NCBI GenBank assembly: GCA_030430565.1
Contig: JAUIKS010000006.1
Location: 124,001-188,000 of the forward strand
Origin: Polyangia bacterium
Lineage (GTDB): Bacteria; Myxococcota_A; Polyangia; Nannocystales; Nannocystaceae
Length of the DNA: 64,000 nucleotides
Direction: 5' to 3'
Shown one piece after another: positions 36,818 through 47,389 of this stretch. A program made the position numbers and the translations under genes. Position 1 is the first letter of the stretch; each line of letters starts with the position of its first letter. The notes beneath the pieces were generated by a model. The model was not told where the DNA came from. It saw only the letters and a list, made by a program, of their open reading frames with translations, and searched no databases.

Positions 36818-39800
36818 TTGCCCCGCGCGAGCTCCAGCCCGGCCCGGCCGCGAGCGCTGTATTCAGCGTTCTGCGGGATCGTGTGCTGCCTCGCGCTCTG
36901 GCTGCTGGGGGCAGGGGACGCGCGCGCGAACAACGGCGAGCTGCGCTGGAAGACGATCGAGACGGAGCACTTCTACGTGCACTACACGGCGGGCGCGGAG
37001 GCGGTCGCCGAGCGCATGGCGATGACGGCGGAGCGCGCCCACGATCGACTCAGCGTCGAGCTCGGGCACGCGCCGCTGCTCAAGACGCACATGATCGTGC
37101 GCGACGACACCGACACCGCGAACGGCTCGGCGACGGCGGCCCCCTTCGCGCGGATCTCCGCGAACGTCGTGGCGCCCTACGAGATGTCGGTCTTGATGGC
37201 CTACGACGACTGGATCGACATCCTGATCACGCACGAGTACGTGCACATCCTCCACCTCGACACGATTCACGGGATCCCGAAGCTCGTCAACGCGGTGCTC
37301 GGCTTCGGCGTGCTCGGCAAGGTCTGGCAGCCCAACATCCTGCAGCCGCGGTGGTTCGTCGAGGGCCTCGCGACCAAGTACGAGTCGTCGCTCGGCTCGC
37401 AGGGTCGCTACAACTCGGCGCAGTTCGACATGATCCTGCGCATGGGCGTGCTCGAGCAGGCGTTTCAGCCCCTCGATCAGGTCAACAGCAGCGCGAACGT
37501 GTTCCCCTTCGCGACCGCGCAGTACCTCTACGGGCTGCACTTCGTGCACTACATCGCCGAGCGCTACGGTCGCGACAAGCTCGCCGAGCTCAGCCACATC
37601 TACGGCGGGCAGGCGATCCCGCTCTCGATCAACCGCGCGATCAAGCAGGTCATCGGCGTCGACTACGAGCAGCTGTGGGCCGAGTTCCAGCGAGACACGG
37701 CGCGCCGGTTTCAGGCCCAGGCGCGGCGGATCCGGGCGCGGGGAATTCACGAGGGGCGGCGCCTGACCTACTCGACGTCGACGCAGGCCTCGGGGCAGTT
37801 CACGCGCGCGCCGTTTTGGTCGCCGGACGACAGCTACCTCTACTTCTACGAGGACGACGGGCACTCCAACCCGGGGATTCGTCGGCTGCGCTCGACCGGC
37901 GGCCGGATCCGCGAGGGCAACGCGATCGGGCGGCAGGGCGCCGACCTCGACATCGAGAAGGTCATCGAGGTCCAGAACGCCTCGGCGGGCGCCTTCGTCG
38001 GCGCGACCGGGGACATCGTCTTCAACATGTCGCGCAACCACGACTTCCGCTACGGCTGGCAGGACCTGCACCGCTGGCACGGCCCCAACCCGGACGACGT
38101 GGAGCAGATCACCTTCGGCAAGCGCGCGCGCGATCCCGAGGTCTCGCCGGACGGGCGGACCGTCGTGTTCGCGCGCAACGACATCGGGCAGTCGCGGCTG
38201 GGGTTTCTCGAGCTCGACACGCTCGACGTCGTGGAGGTGAAGGCCAAAGATCGCGTCCAGCAGGTGACGGGGCCCGCGTTCAGCCCCGACGGGCGCAAGG
38301 TCGCGTTCTCGGGCTGGCGCGACGGCGGCTACCGCGACATCTACATCCACGATCGTGACAGCGGCGAGCTCACGCGCGTCACCGCCGACCGCTACCTCGA
38401 CCTGCAGCCCGACTGGACGCCCGACGGCGCCTACCTGCTGTTCGCGAGCGACCGCGACGACGTCTTCAACATCTACGCCTACGACCTCGCCGAGCAGCGC
38501 GTCCTGCAGGTCACGAACGTCCTCGGCGGCGCCTTCGATCCGGTCGTGAGCCACGACGGCGAGCGCCTCGCCTACATCGGCTACCGCAGCACTGGGTATG
38601 ACCTCTGGGTCATGGAGCTCGATCCGGCGCGCTTCTTCGAACCGCTGCCCGGGATCAGCCCGCTGCGCCTCAAGGACCAGCCGGCGCCGCCGGTGCGCCG
38701 CGGCGACGGCTCCGGCGAGCCGCGCGAGCGCCCGCTGAGCCTGAAGAACAGCCCGTACCGGCCGATCAAGACGATGTACCCGCGAGTCATCATGCCGGCG
38801 GGGATCGAGCTGTCCAACGGCTCAGGTCTGCAGCTCGGCTTCACCAGCTCGATCTCCGACATCCTCAGCTTTCACCGGCTGACGGGCAGCTTCACCTACC
38901 TGTTCGGGCATCAGGTCCCGGTCGGCTCCATCAACTACTCGTTCAACCAGCTGCTGCCGAACTTCGCGCTGTCGTACGGGCGGGGCTTCTTCGTCCGCAA
39001 CAGCGAGTTCGATCGCTACGTCTACGATCACCTGGGCGACGAGCTCGAGGACGCGCAGAGCTTTCAGCAGCGCGGCTATCGCGAGCAGGTCGATCGCGCG
39101 CGGGCCGAGGTCAGCGTGCCGGTGGTCCGGCACCCGATCCATCAGACCGACGCGAGCGTCCGCTACGAGTACACGCACTACACCAACCTCGACGCCGGCC
39201 TCGAGCCGATCGACCCCAACGCGCCCTCGTCGACGCGACCCTTCGTCGGCGGCGTCGGCGAGGTCGACCTGACCCTCGCGTACAACAACGAGCGCAGCGT
39301 TCGCTTCGGCTACGGGTCGCGGACCGGTCGCCGCATCAGCATGCGCGCGTCGCTGATCGACCCCGCGCTGGGCGGCTCCTACCGCGACCTGCAGATCTCG
39401 GGGAACTACGCGGAGTTCCTCCCGATGCCCTGGCGCGGGCATCAGATCCTGGCGCTGCGGATCGAGGGCGGCGCGGCGGCGGGCGGCTTCGGGCGGCGCG
39501 GCGCGTACTTCATCGGCGGCTACTCGATGGAGCAGGACATCATCCGGACCGTGATCCAGCGCTCCGCCTTCGGCGAGGCCGGCGTGCTGCGCGGGTTTCA
39601 GCCCGGCGCGTTCAGCGGGAACTACTACTCGGTGTTAAACGCCGAGTACCGGATCCCGATCGCCGACGTCGAGCGCGGGCTCGGCTCGCTGCCGCTGTTC
39701 ATGCGCCGGATCATCATGGTCGGCTTCGCCGACTTCGGCGGCGCGTGGTCGGGGCCGTTCTCCGCCGATGTCATCAAGGTCGGGGTCGGCGCCTCGCTGA

Positions 39801-39919
39801 TCTTCTCGTTCAAGATCGGCTACGCCGAGACGGTCAACCTGTTCTTCACCTACGCGCACGGCTTCGACGATGAGTTCGGGCTCAATTTCTTCCGCATGCT
39901 GATCGCGCGTAGCTTCTAA
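36818..39919 (+). CDS. Protease-like/TolB-propeller/outer-membrane barrel fusion protein
   Basis: The 1033-residue product starts at TTG 36818 with a signal peptide ending near GDARA. Residues 40-300 resemble gluzincin peptidases of the MA clan: THEYVH with zinc histidines at 139 and 143, and a downstream WFVEG glutamate at 182. Residues about 330-610 hold PD40/TolB-type propeller repeats (FSPDGRKVAFSGWRDG, WTPDGAYLLFASDRDD, SHDGERLAYIGYR). The last 380 residues look like an Omp85/surface-antigen barrel with VLRGFQPGAFSGNYY and FADFGGAW, ending in the classic C-terminal Phe. It should sit in the outer membrane with protease and propeller on the periplasmic side or outside. Confidence 0.85.
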   Translation: MPRASSSPARPRALYSAFCGIVCCLALWLLGAGDARANNGELRWKTIETEHFYVHYTAGAEAVAERMAMTAERAHDRLSVELGHAPLLKTHMIVRDDTDTANGSATAAPFARISANVVAPYEMSVLMAYDDWIDILITHEYVHILHLDTIHGIPKLVNAVLGFGVLGKVWQPNILQPRWFVEGLATKYESSLGSQGRYNSAQFDMILRMGVLEQAFQPLDQVNSSANVFPFATAQYLYGLHFVHYIAERYGRDKLAELSHIYGGQAIPLSINRAIKQVIGVDYEQLWAEFQRDTARRFQAQARRIRARGIHEGRRLTYSTSTQASGQFTRAPFWSPDDSYLYFYEDDGHSNPGIRRLRSTGGRIREGNAIGRQGADLDIEKVIEVQNASAGAFVGATGDIVFNMSRNHDFRYGWQDLHRWHGPNPDDVEQITFGKRARDPEVSPDGRTVVFARNDIGQSRLGFLELDTLDVVEVKAKDRVQQVTGPAFSPDGRKVAFSGWRDGGYRDIYIHDRDSGELTRVTADRYLDLQPDWTPDGAYLLFASDRDDVFNIYAYDLAEQRVLQVTNVLGGAFDPVVSHDGERLAYIGYRSTGYDLWVMELDPARFFEPLPGISPLRLKDQPAPPVRRGDGSGEPRERPLSLKNSPYRPIKTMYPRVIMPAGIELSNGSGLQLGFTSSISDILSFHRLTGSFTYLFGHQVPVGSINYSFNQLLPNFALSYGRGFFVRNSEFDRYVYDHLGDELEDAQSFQQRGYREQVDRARAEVSVPVVRHPIHQTDASVRYEYTHYTNLDAGLEPIDPNAPSSTRPFVGGVGEVDLTLAYNNERSVRFGYGSRTGRRISMRASLIDPALGGSYRDLQISGNYAEFLPMPWRGHQILALRIEGGAAAGGFGRRGAYFIGGYSMEQDIIRTVIQRSAFGEAGVLRGFQPGAFSGNYYSVLNAEYRIPIADVERGLGSLPLFMRRIIMVGFADFGGAWSGPFSADVIKVGVGASLIFSFKIGYAETVNLFFTYAHGFDDEFGLNFFRMLIARSF

Positions 39920-40010
39920 CGAGCTAACTTCTGACTAGATAGAAGCGCGCGCGGGCAGGCGCGGACTCGCCCCGTGGCCTGGCGAAGCGTCCTGGGGAAT
40001 AATCCGGTCC

Positions 40011-42482
40011 GTGCGCTCTCGACTCCCGGCCCCCGACTGGCTGCGCGCGTGCCTCGGGCCGACGCTGCGCTGTCGCGGCGTGCTGGTCACACGCAGCGCC
40101 CCCGTGCTCGAGCTTGATGTCAGCGCGGAGGTCGGGCGGGAGCTCGCCGAGCCGCTGCTCGTCACCGTCGAGCTGCGCGCCGACGTCGCCCAGCCGTGGC
40201 CGTTTCAGGGCGAGCGGATCGCGGTCGGCTTCACGCGGGGCGCGGGGGACCGCGCGCCGCCGGTGGCGAACGAGCTCGCGGGGGAGCTGGCGCGACGGGT
40301 GGGCGCCCGGCTCGAGGGCGTCGGTGATCCGCTGGTGCCGTGGCTTCGACGCGTTCGGTGGTTCGCCCGGCTCCGCAAGCGCCGGCGGATCGAGGGCTCC
40401 GGTGACGGCTCCGGTGACGTCTCCTCCGAGGCGCTGCTCCGCCGCGCGCGCGTGCTGCTCGCCGCGCAGGCGCTGTCGGAGCAGGAGCGGCACCCGGCGC
40501 GCGCGCTCGGCTCGCCCGAGCGGCGCGCGCTCATCGACGACGCGCTGGCGCTCGCGCGCGGGCGCGAGGATCTCGAGCTCCGCGCGGCGATCGTCCAGCT
40601 GCTGCTGGCCGTCCGCGCCTACGGGCCCGCGTTCGCGCTGTACTTCGACGCCTTCGAAGACCTGTCCGAATCGACATGTCTCTCGGAGACGCGCGAGCCG
40701 GCCGTATGCGCGCACGCCCGCGCGCTCATCGACGCGCTGCGCGGGCGCCACGGCGCGTCGGCCCGCGGCCTCGAGACGCTCGCGCGCGTCCACGCCGACG
40801 CCGCGGACGCGGTGTTCCGCGCCAGCGCGCGCGGGTTGATGGCGCTCGATCGGAGGAGCGCGGCCGCGCGCTGTCTGGAGCGCTTGGTCGAGACCGCCGC
40901 GCCGGAGCGCGCCGCGACCGAGCGGCTCGGGCTCGCGGCGCTGCTCAGCGGCGAAGGCGAGCGCGCGCGCGTGGTCGAGGTCCTGCGCGCGCCGGTCGAC
41001 TGGAGCCCTAGCGATCGGCTGCGCGTCGCCGAGCTGCTGCTCAAGAGCGGGGCGTTCGCCGAGGCCGAGGCGCACCTGCGGACCTGCCTCGAGGGCCCGG
41101 CGGATGAGGTGGCGACGCGCGCGCGTCGACGCCTCGCCGCGCTCGCGCTGTGGCGCGGCCAGACCGATCGCGCGCGTGAGCTGCTCGCCGTGGACCCCGA
41201 GCCCGGGGCGCCCGCGCTCGCGCGGATCGAGGGGGCCGCGCTGGTGCTCGACGGACGCTACGCCGAGGGCCTCGAGCGCCTCGCGGTCGCGATCGCCGGG
41301 GACGAGCGCGACGGCGAGGCGCGGATCTGGCGGTGCGAGGCGCTGATCAGGACCGGGCGCGCCGGCCAGGCGCTCGCCGAGATCGAGGGGGCCGTCGAGC
41401 GCAGCTCGAGCGCGTCGGCGATCGTGCTCATGGCGCTGTGCTGGCTCGAGCGCGGCCTGTACTGGCGTCGGCAGTTCCGCGTCCAGGTGCGCGAGCGGAT
41501 GTTCCTCGACGGCTTCTTGCACGATCGCTTCGGCGGGCTGCTGCCGCCGCGCTTTCGCGACGCCAGCGAGATCCCGGTCGGCGAGTTCCGCGCGGTCCTG
41601 TGGGAGGTCATCGGGCGCCTCGGCGGGAACCGCAGCGATCTGCTGACCGAGCGAGTCGACGACGGCAAAGGCGAGCCGCAGCTGCGCCTGCTCGAGATCC
41701 CCACGAGCTCGCGCGCGGCGGCCGTCGACGCGCTGCGGCGGATCACCCACGCGCCGCCGCTGCAGGTGCTCGCCGGCTTCGCGGCGGCCCAGCGCGGCTA
41801 CCCCTGGTCCCCGCACCCCTTCACGTATCGCGGCGAGATCCGGCTGTGGCTGGGCGACTACCACGAGGCGATCGCCGACTTCGACGCCGCCGAGCGGATC
41901 TCGACCTGTCGCTGGGCGTTCGTCGGGCGGGGCGCGGCGAAGATGATGCTCGGCCGCTCGATGCTCGCCGAGCTCGATATGTCCAAGGGGACACGTATGT
42001 ACGGCTTCCTCGCGGCGGCGACGACGACCGTGTACCGCGGCGAGCTGCTGCGTCGGCAGGGCAAGCTGCCCGAGGCGCTCGCGAAGTGCCAGGCGGCGGT
42101 CGCGGCCAAGCCCTCGCGGGTCGCGACGTGGATGAACATCGCGCTGCTCGAGCGCGCGCTCGGGCGCCCGGCGGACGCCGCGCGCACGCTCGCCCGGATC
42201 TCTCAGCTCGCGCCGGGGCTGCTGTGGGAGGCCTCGCGGGCGCTCGGCGGGCAGCCGCGCGCGTCCCTGGGGGGCGACGATGACGACGTCGAGGCGATCT
42301 TGGAGCGCGCGCTGGTGATGATGCGCGGCAACCGATCGTCGGTGATCCAGACCTTCTTCACGGAGGACGGCGACTTCCGCGTGATGCCGCCGGCCGAGCG
42401 CTGGAGCGCGCACGCCCGGGCCTCGTTGGCGATCGCGGCCGAGGTGCTCGAGCGCGTCTTGGTCGACGCGCTGCTCGAGTGA
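40011..42482 (+). CDS. Tetratricopeptide-repeat protein, unknown role
   Basis: The 823-residue product (GTG start) is dominated by helical hairpins of TPR type. Repeats are recognisable at LLLKSGAFAEAEAHLRTCLEG, AALVLDGRYAEGLERLAVAI, ALIRTGRAGQALAEIEGAV, IRLWLGDYHEAIADFDAAE and ELLRRQGKLPEALAKCQAAVAA. A middle segment (about residues 480-600, LYWRRQFRVQVRERMFLDGFLHDRFGGLLPPRF) does not look like TPR and may be a separate domain. No signal peptide or membrane segment is seen, so it is probably a cytoplasmic scaffold. Partners are unknown. Confidence 0.8.
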   Translation: MRSRLPAPDWLRACLGPTLRCRGVLVTRSAPVLELDVSAEVGRELAEPLLVTVELRADVAQPWPFQGERIAVGFTRGAGDRAPPVANELAGELARRVGARLEGVGDPLVPWLRRVRWFARLRKRRRIEGSGDGSGDVSSEALLRRARVLLAAQALSEQERHPARALGSPERRALIDDALALARGREDLELRAAIVQLLLAVRAYGPAFALYFDAFEDLSESTCLSETREPAVCAHARALIDALRGRHGASARGLETLARVHADAADAVFRASARGLMALDRRSAAARCLERLVETAAPERAATERLGLAALLSGEGERARVVEVLRAPVDWSPSDRLRVAELLLKSGAFAEAEAHLRTCLEGPADEVATRARRRLAALALWRGQTDRARELLAVDPEPGAPALARIEGAALVLDGRYAEGLERLAVAIAGDERDGEARIWRCEALIRTGRAGQALAEIEGAVERSSSASAIVLMALCWLERGLYWRRQFRVQVRERMFLDGFLHDRFGGLLPPRFRDASEIPVGEFRAVLWEVIGRLGGNRSDLLTERVDDGKGEPQLRLLEIPTSSRAAAVDALRRITHAPPLQVLAGFAAAQRGYPWSPHPFTYRGEIRLWLGDYHEAIADFDAAERISTCRWAFVGRGAAKMMLGRSMLAELDMSKGTRMYGFLAAATTTVYRGELLRRQGKLPEALAKCQAAVAAKPSRVATWMNIALLERALGRPADAARTLARISQLAPGLLWEASRALGGQPRASLGGDDDDVEAILERALVMMRGNRSSVIQTFFTEDGDFRVMPPAERWSAHARASLAIAAEVLERVLVDALLE

Positions 42483-42506
42483 GCGCCCCCTCGAGGGCCC
42501 CTCGGG

Positions 42507-42917
42507 CTAAGGCCTCGCGCGGCGCAGCGTCGCCTCGGCGAGCGCCGTGATGACCTCGGGGTCCTCGCCGAGTACGGGCTGATCCAGGACCAGCGAGATG
42601 TCGGGCAGCTCGCGCTGGACGTGCTCGAGGTAGTCGGGGAGGTCGCGCTTGACGTGGCGTCCGCCGCCCGAGAGGAAGTAGGCGACGACCCGGATCTCGC
42701 GAAAGCCCGCGCGCGCGAGGTCGCGGACCACGTCCTCAAAGTGCGGCAGGCCCTGCGAGAGCAGGTGGAGGCGGATCGCGGCGCCGGGTCGCGCCGCGGC
42801 GAGCTGGGCGCGGACCTGATCGAGCACGGCGATGACGGGCGCGGACCAGTCGGGGTCCGGGCTGCCGTGGGCGACGAGCACGAGCGCGGGAGCGGGGGAG
42901 GACGACGGGGTGCCCAT
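42507..42917 (-). CDS. cbiX: Small CbiX/SirB-type chelatase
   Basis: The 136-residue protein begins ALVLVAHGSPDPDW, with the metal-binding His of the chelatase fold, and has VVAYFLSGGGRHVKRDLPDYL, matching the second His motif of CbiX. This size is that of the small, homodimeric CbiX. Members insert cobalt (cobalamin route) or iron (siroheme) into sirohydrochlorin. Which metal is used here cannot be told; no other cob or cys gene is adjacent. It is followed 24 bases away by the convergent TPR gene, and serA lies upstream on the same strand. Confidence 0.85.
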   Translation of the reverse strand: MGTPSSSPAPALVLVAHGSPDPDWSAPVIAVLDQVRAQLAAARPGAAIRLHLLSQGLPHFEDVVRDLARAGFREIRVVAYFLSGGGRHVKRDLPDYLEHVQRELPDISLVLDQPVLGEDPEVITALAEATLRRARP

Positions 42918-42941
42918 GGCGCGTAGGTAGCACGCGGGCGC

Positions 42942-44180
42942 TCAGCCGCGCAGCTCGACCGCCAAGATCGCCTCGTCGGCGCCGCGCAGGCGCTCGAGCA
43001 GCGTCGGGCTCGGGCGCGACTCGAGCGTGATCGTGGCGCAGGCCGCCTCGCCGCGGGTGAAGATCACGTTGTGCATATCCTGCACGTTGACCTCCTCCTC
43101 GCGCAGCGTCCCGAGCACGCTGGCGAGCACGCCCACGCGATCGAGATGGCGGACGACCAGGGTGTAGGGGGCCTCGCGATCGGTGATGACGTTGACCGCG
43201 TTGTGGACCACGCCCTCGAGGGTGTAGCCGCGGACGATGCGGACGACCTCGGCGGCGATGGCCTCGGCGGCCTGGGCTGTCGACGCGCCGATGTGCGGCG
43301 TCGCGTAGACGGCGGCGTGGGCCATGAGCGGGCTCTCGTACGGTGTGTGCTTGGCGGCGGGCTCGTCCTCGAAGACGTCGAGCGCCGCGCGCACGCGGCC
43401 CTCTTTGACGGCCTCGACGAGCGCCGCGTCATCGACGACGCCGCCGCGCGAGGTGTTGATGAGGATCGCGCGCGAGCGCATGAGCGCGAGCTCGGGCTCG
43501 CCGATGAGGTGGTGGGTGGCGCTGGAGTAGGGGACGTGGAGGCTGACTACGTCGCTCGTGCGCAGCAGCGTCTCGAGGTCCGGCGTCGCGCTCACGCCGT
43601 AGCGCTCGGCCAGCTCGTGGTCGACGCCCGAGGGCTTGTAGACCTGGACCTCCATGCCGAAGGCGGTCGCGCGCGTAGCGACCTCGCGCGCGATCATGCC
43701 GAAGCCGACGAGGCCGAGGCGCTGGCCCTTGAGGCCGCGGCCGGTGCCGTACTTCTTCTTGTTCCAGGTCCCCTGGCGCAGCTCCGTGGTCGCGTCGACG
43801 ATCCGGCGATCGAGCGCGAGCATCAGCCCCATGGTCAGCTCGGCGACCGCGATCGCGTTCTTGCCGGGGCAGTTGGCCACGAACACGCCGCGGTCGCTGG
43901 CGCTCGCCAGGTCGATGGTGTTGACGCCCGCGCCCGCGCGGATGATCAGCGAGAGCCGCTCGCCCGCGAGCAGCGTGTCGCGGGTGACCTTGGTCGAGCG
44001 CACCACGAGGATGTTGGCCTTGGTCTCCGCGATCGCGGCGGGGAGGTCGCCCGCCTTGAGCCCCGGCTGGTAGAGAACCTCGCCCACGAGGCCGCGCAGC
44101 GCCTCGACGCCGCGGTGAGAGAACTTGTCGGCGATGAGCACGACCATGCTGGAGCTCGGGTTGCGCGGGGGCGTCGTCAT
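42942..44180 (-). CDS. serA: D-3-phosphoglycerate dehydrogenase
   Basis: The 412-residue enzyme has substrate part VLIADKFSHRGVEAL, NAD fold GQRLGLVGFGMIAREVATRA, SLHVPYSSATHHLI, LINTSRGGVVDDAALVEAV and PHIGASTAQAAEAIAAEV with the catalytic histidine. A C-terminal ACT-like domain follows (YTLVVRHLDRVGVLASVLGTLREEEVNVQDMHNVIF), which in relatives binds serine for feedback. It starts serine biosynthesis from 3-phosphoglycerate. The ATG at 44180 is taken; Met12 at 44147 is possible. It is divergent from the lipoprotein gene at 44333. Confidence 0.93.
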   Translation of the reverse strand: MTTPPRNPSSSMVVLIADKFSHRGVEALRGLVGEVLYQPGLKAGDLPAAIAETKANILVVRSTKVTRDTLLAGERLSLIIRAGAGVNTIDLASASDRGVFVANCPGKNAIAVAELTMGLMLALDRRIVDATTELRQGTWNKKKYGTGRGLKGQRLGLVGFGMIAREVATRATAFGMEVQVYKPSGVDHELAERYGVSATPDLETLLRTSDVVSLHVPYSSATHHLIGEPELALMRSRAILINTSRGGVVDDAALVEAVKEGRVRAALDVFEDEPAAKHTPYESPLMAHAAVYATPHIGASTAQAAEAIAAEVVRIVRGYTLEGVVHNAVNVITDREAPYTLVVRHLDRVGVLASVLGTLREEEVNVQDMHNVIFTRGEAACATITLESRPSPTLLERLRGADEAILAVELRG

Positions 44181-44332
44181 CTCGGGCGGGATACCACGGG
44201 GGCGCGGGCGCGGTGTCGCACATCACCGCGCGCGGCTCGTGGGGAGCGCGTGAGATCGCAACGGGTCGCGCGCTTGTTGCAGGAATGTCGTCGTATTGGC
44301 GTTCGCTGGCGAGTCCCGCTATCCCTGGTTGG

Positions 44333-46441
<2,109 letters not shown>

Positions 46442-46534
46442 TCGTCACATCGGGCGTATTCCCGCTGTCGGCGCGAGGACAGACACTGCGCGCGCGGTTG
46501 ACAGGCGCGCGCGCGCGCGCGAACACTCTCGCTG

Positions 46535-47389
46535 ATGCGCGCGCTCCCGAGCCCACGAACCGGCGCCCTCTGCATGTCCGGTGGGCTCCGCGGGCTCGCG
46601 GGGTTGTTGGCCGCGCTGCTCGCCGCGTCGCCCGCCGGCGCGGCCAATCCTCGCCTGGCCGAAGGGCCACTTCACGTCGAGGCCCGGGGCGATGTCGCGC
46701 GCGCGTCGGCGCAGGATGAGATCGACAGCGCTGTTGACTCCGACGCAACAACGGCGACCTCCGCGTCCTCCTCGACCGAGGAGAACTCCCAGGAGAACTC
46801 CCAGGAGAACTCCCAGGCGGCCGGGGCGCCAGCAGCGAGTTCGCCCCCCGCGGACGCGCCGACGGTCCCCGCCCAGATCCCGACGACGAACGAGCGGGTG
46901 CGCGTCGCGGTCGGTCTCGGCCCCTCGGCGCCGGGCTCCAAGCACGAGCGCGCGCTCGTCGACGCCCTGGAACAATCAGCGCGCGCGTCGACGGTGCCGC
47001 AGGTCGAGACTCGTCGTCTGCGGGCCGGAGCCGGCCAGGCGCGGCGAATTTGTCGAGAGCGCGTCGATGACTTGATCATCATGGTCGACTACATCGCCGA
47101 GCGAGCGGACCCGGTGCTGGTGACGCACGACTGCACGCTCGATCGCCCGCTGGGCATCCGCGGCGCGGACGCGGCGGCGCAGCCGGGGTTGATCGGCGCG
47201 CTTTGGGAGGAGCACGAGGCGCTGATCCGACAGGGCGTCGAGGCCCGGCGCGCGGGCTTGGCGATCAACCCGAAGGTCCGGACTGGTTTGATCGCGGGCA
47301 GTGCTATTCTCGTAGTGGGAGCGGCTGTCGGGCTTATTCTCGCGAGCACCTTGCGGAGTGAGACGGTCGTGATCACGGTTGGGCCATGA
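46535..47389 (+). CDS. Exported protein with C-terminal membrane anchor, unknown function
   Basis: The 284-residue product has a signal peptide (GLRGLAGLLAALLAASPAGA), a low-complexity Ser/Thr/Glu/Asn region including three ENSQ units, a compact domain (residues about 115-235) and a C-terminal membrane helix (LIAGSAILVVGAAVGLILAS). An ATG at 46574 is an alternative start. The domain RVRVAVGLGPSAPGSKHERALVDALEQS may be a nucleotide- or periplasm-binding fold, but nothing is certain. It overlaps the following membrane-protease gene by ATGA, so the two are probably partners. Confidence 0.65.
   Translation: MRALPSPRTGALCMSGGLRGLAGLLAALLAASPAGAANPRLAEGPLHVEARGDVARASAQDEIDSAVDSDATTATSASSSTEENSQENSQENSQAAGAPAASSPPADAPTVPAQIPTTNERVRVAVGLGPSAPGSKHERALVDALEQSARASTVPQVETRRLRAGAGQARRICRERVDDLIIMVDYIAERADPVLVTHDCTLDRPLGIRGADAAAQPGLIGALWEEHEALIRQGVEARRAGLAINPKVRTGLIAGSAILVVGAAVGLILASTLRSETVVITVGP
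46781..46816 (+). repeat. Three exact 12-bp tandem repeats (in frame)
   Basis: GAGAACTCCCAG occurs three times without a gap inside the coding region, encoding ENSQ three times in the flexible linker of the membrane protein. Copy-number change would keep the frame. Confidence 0.9.
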
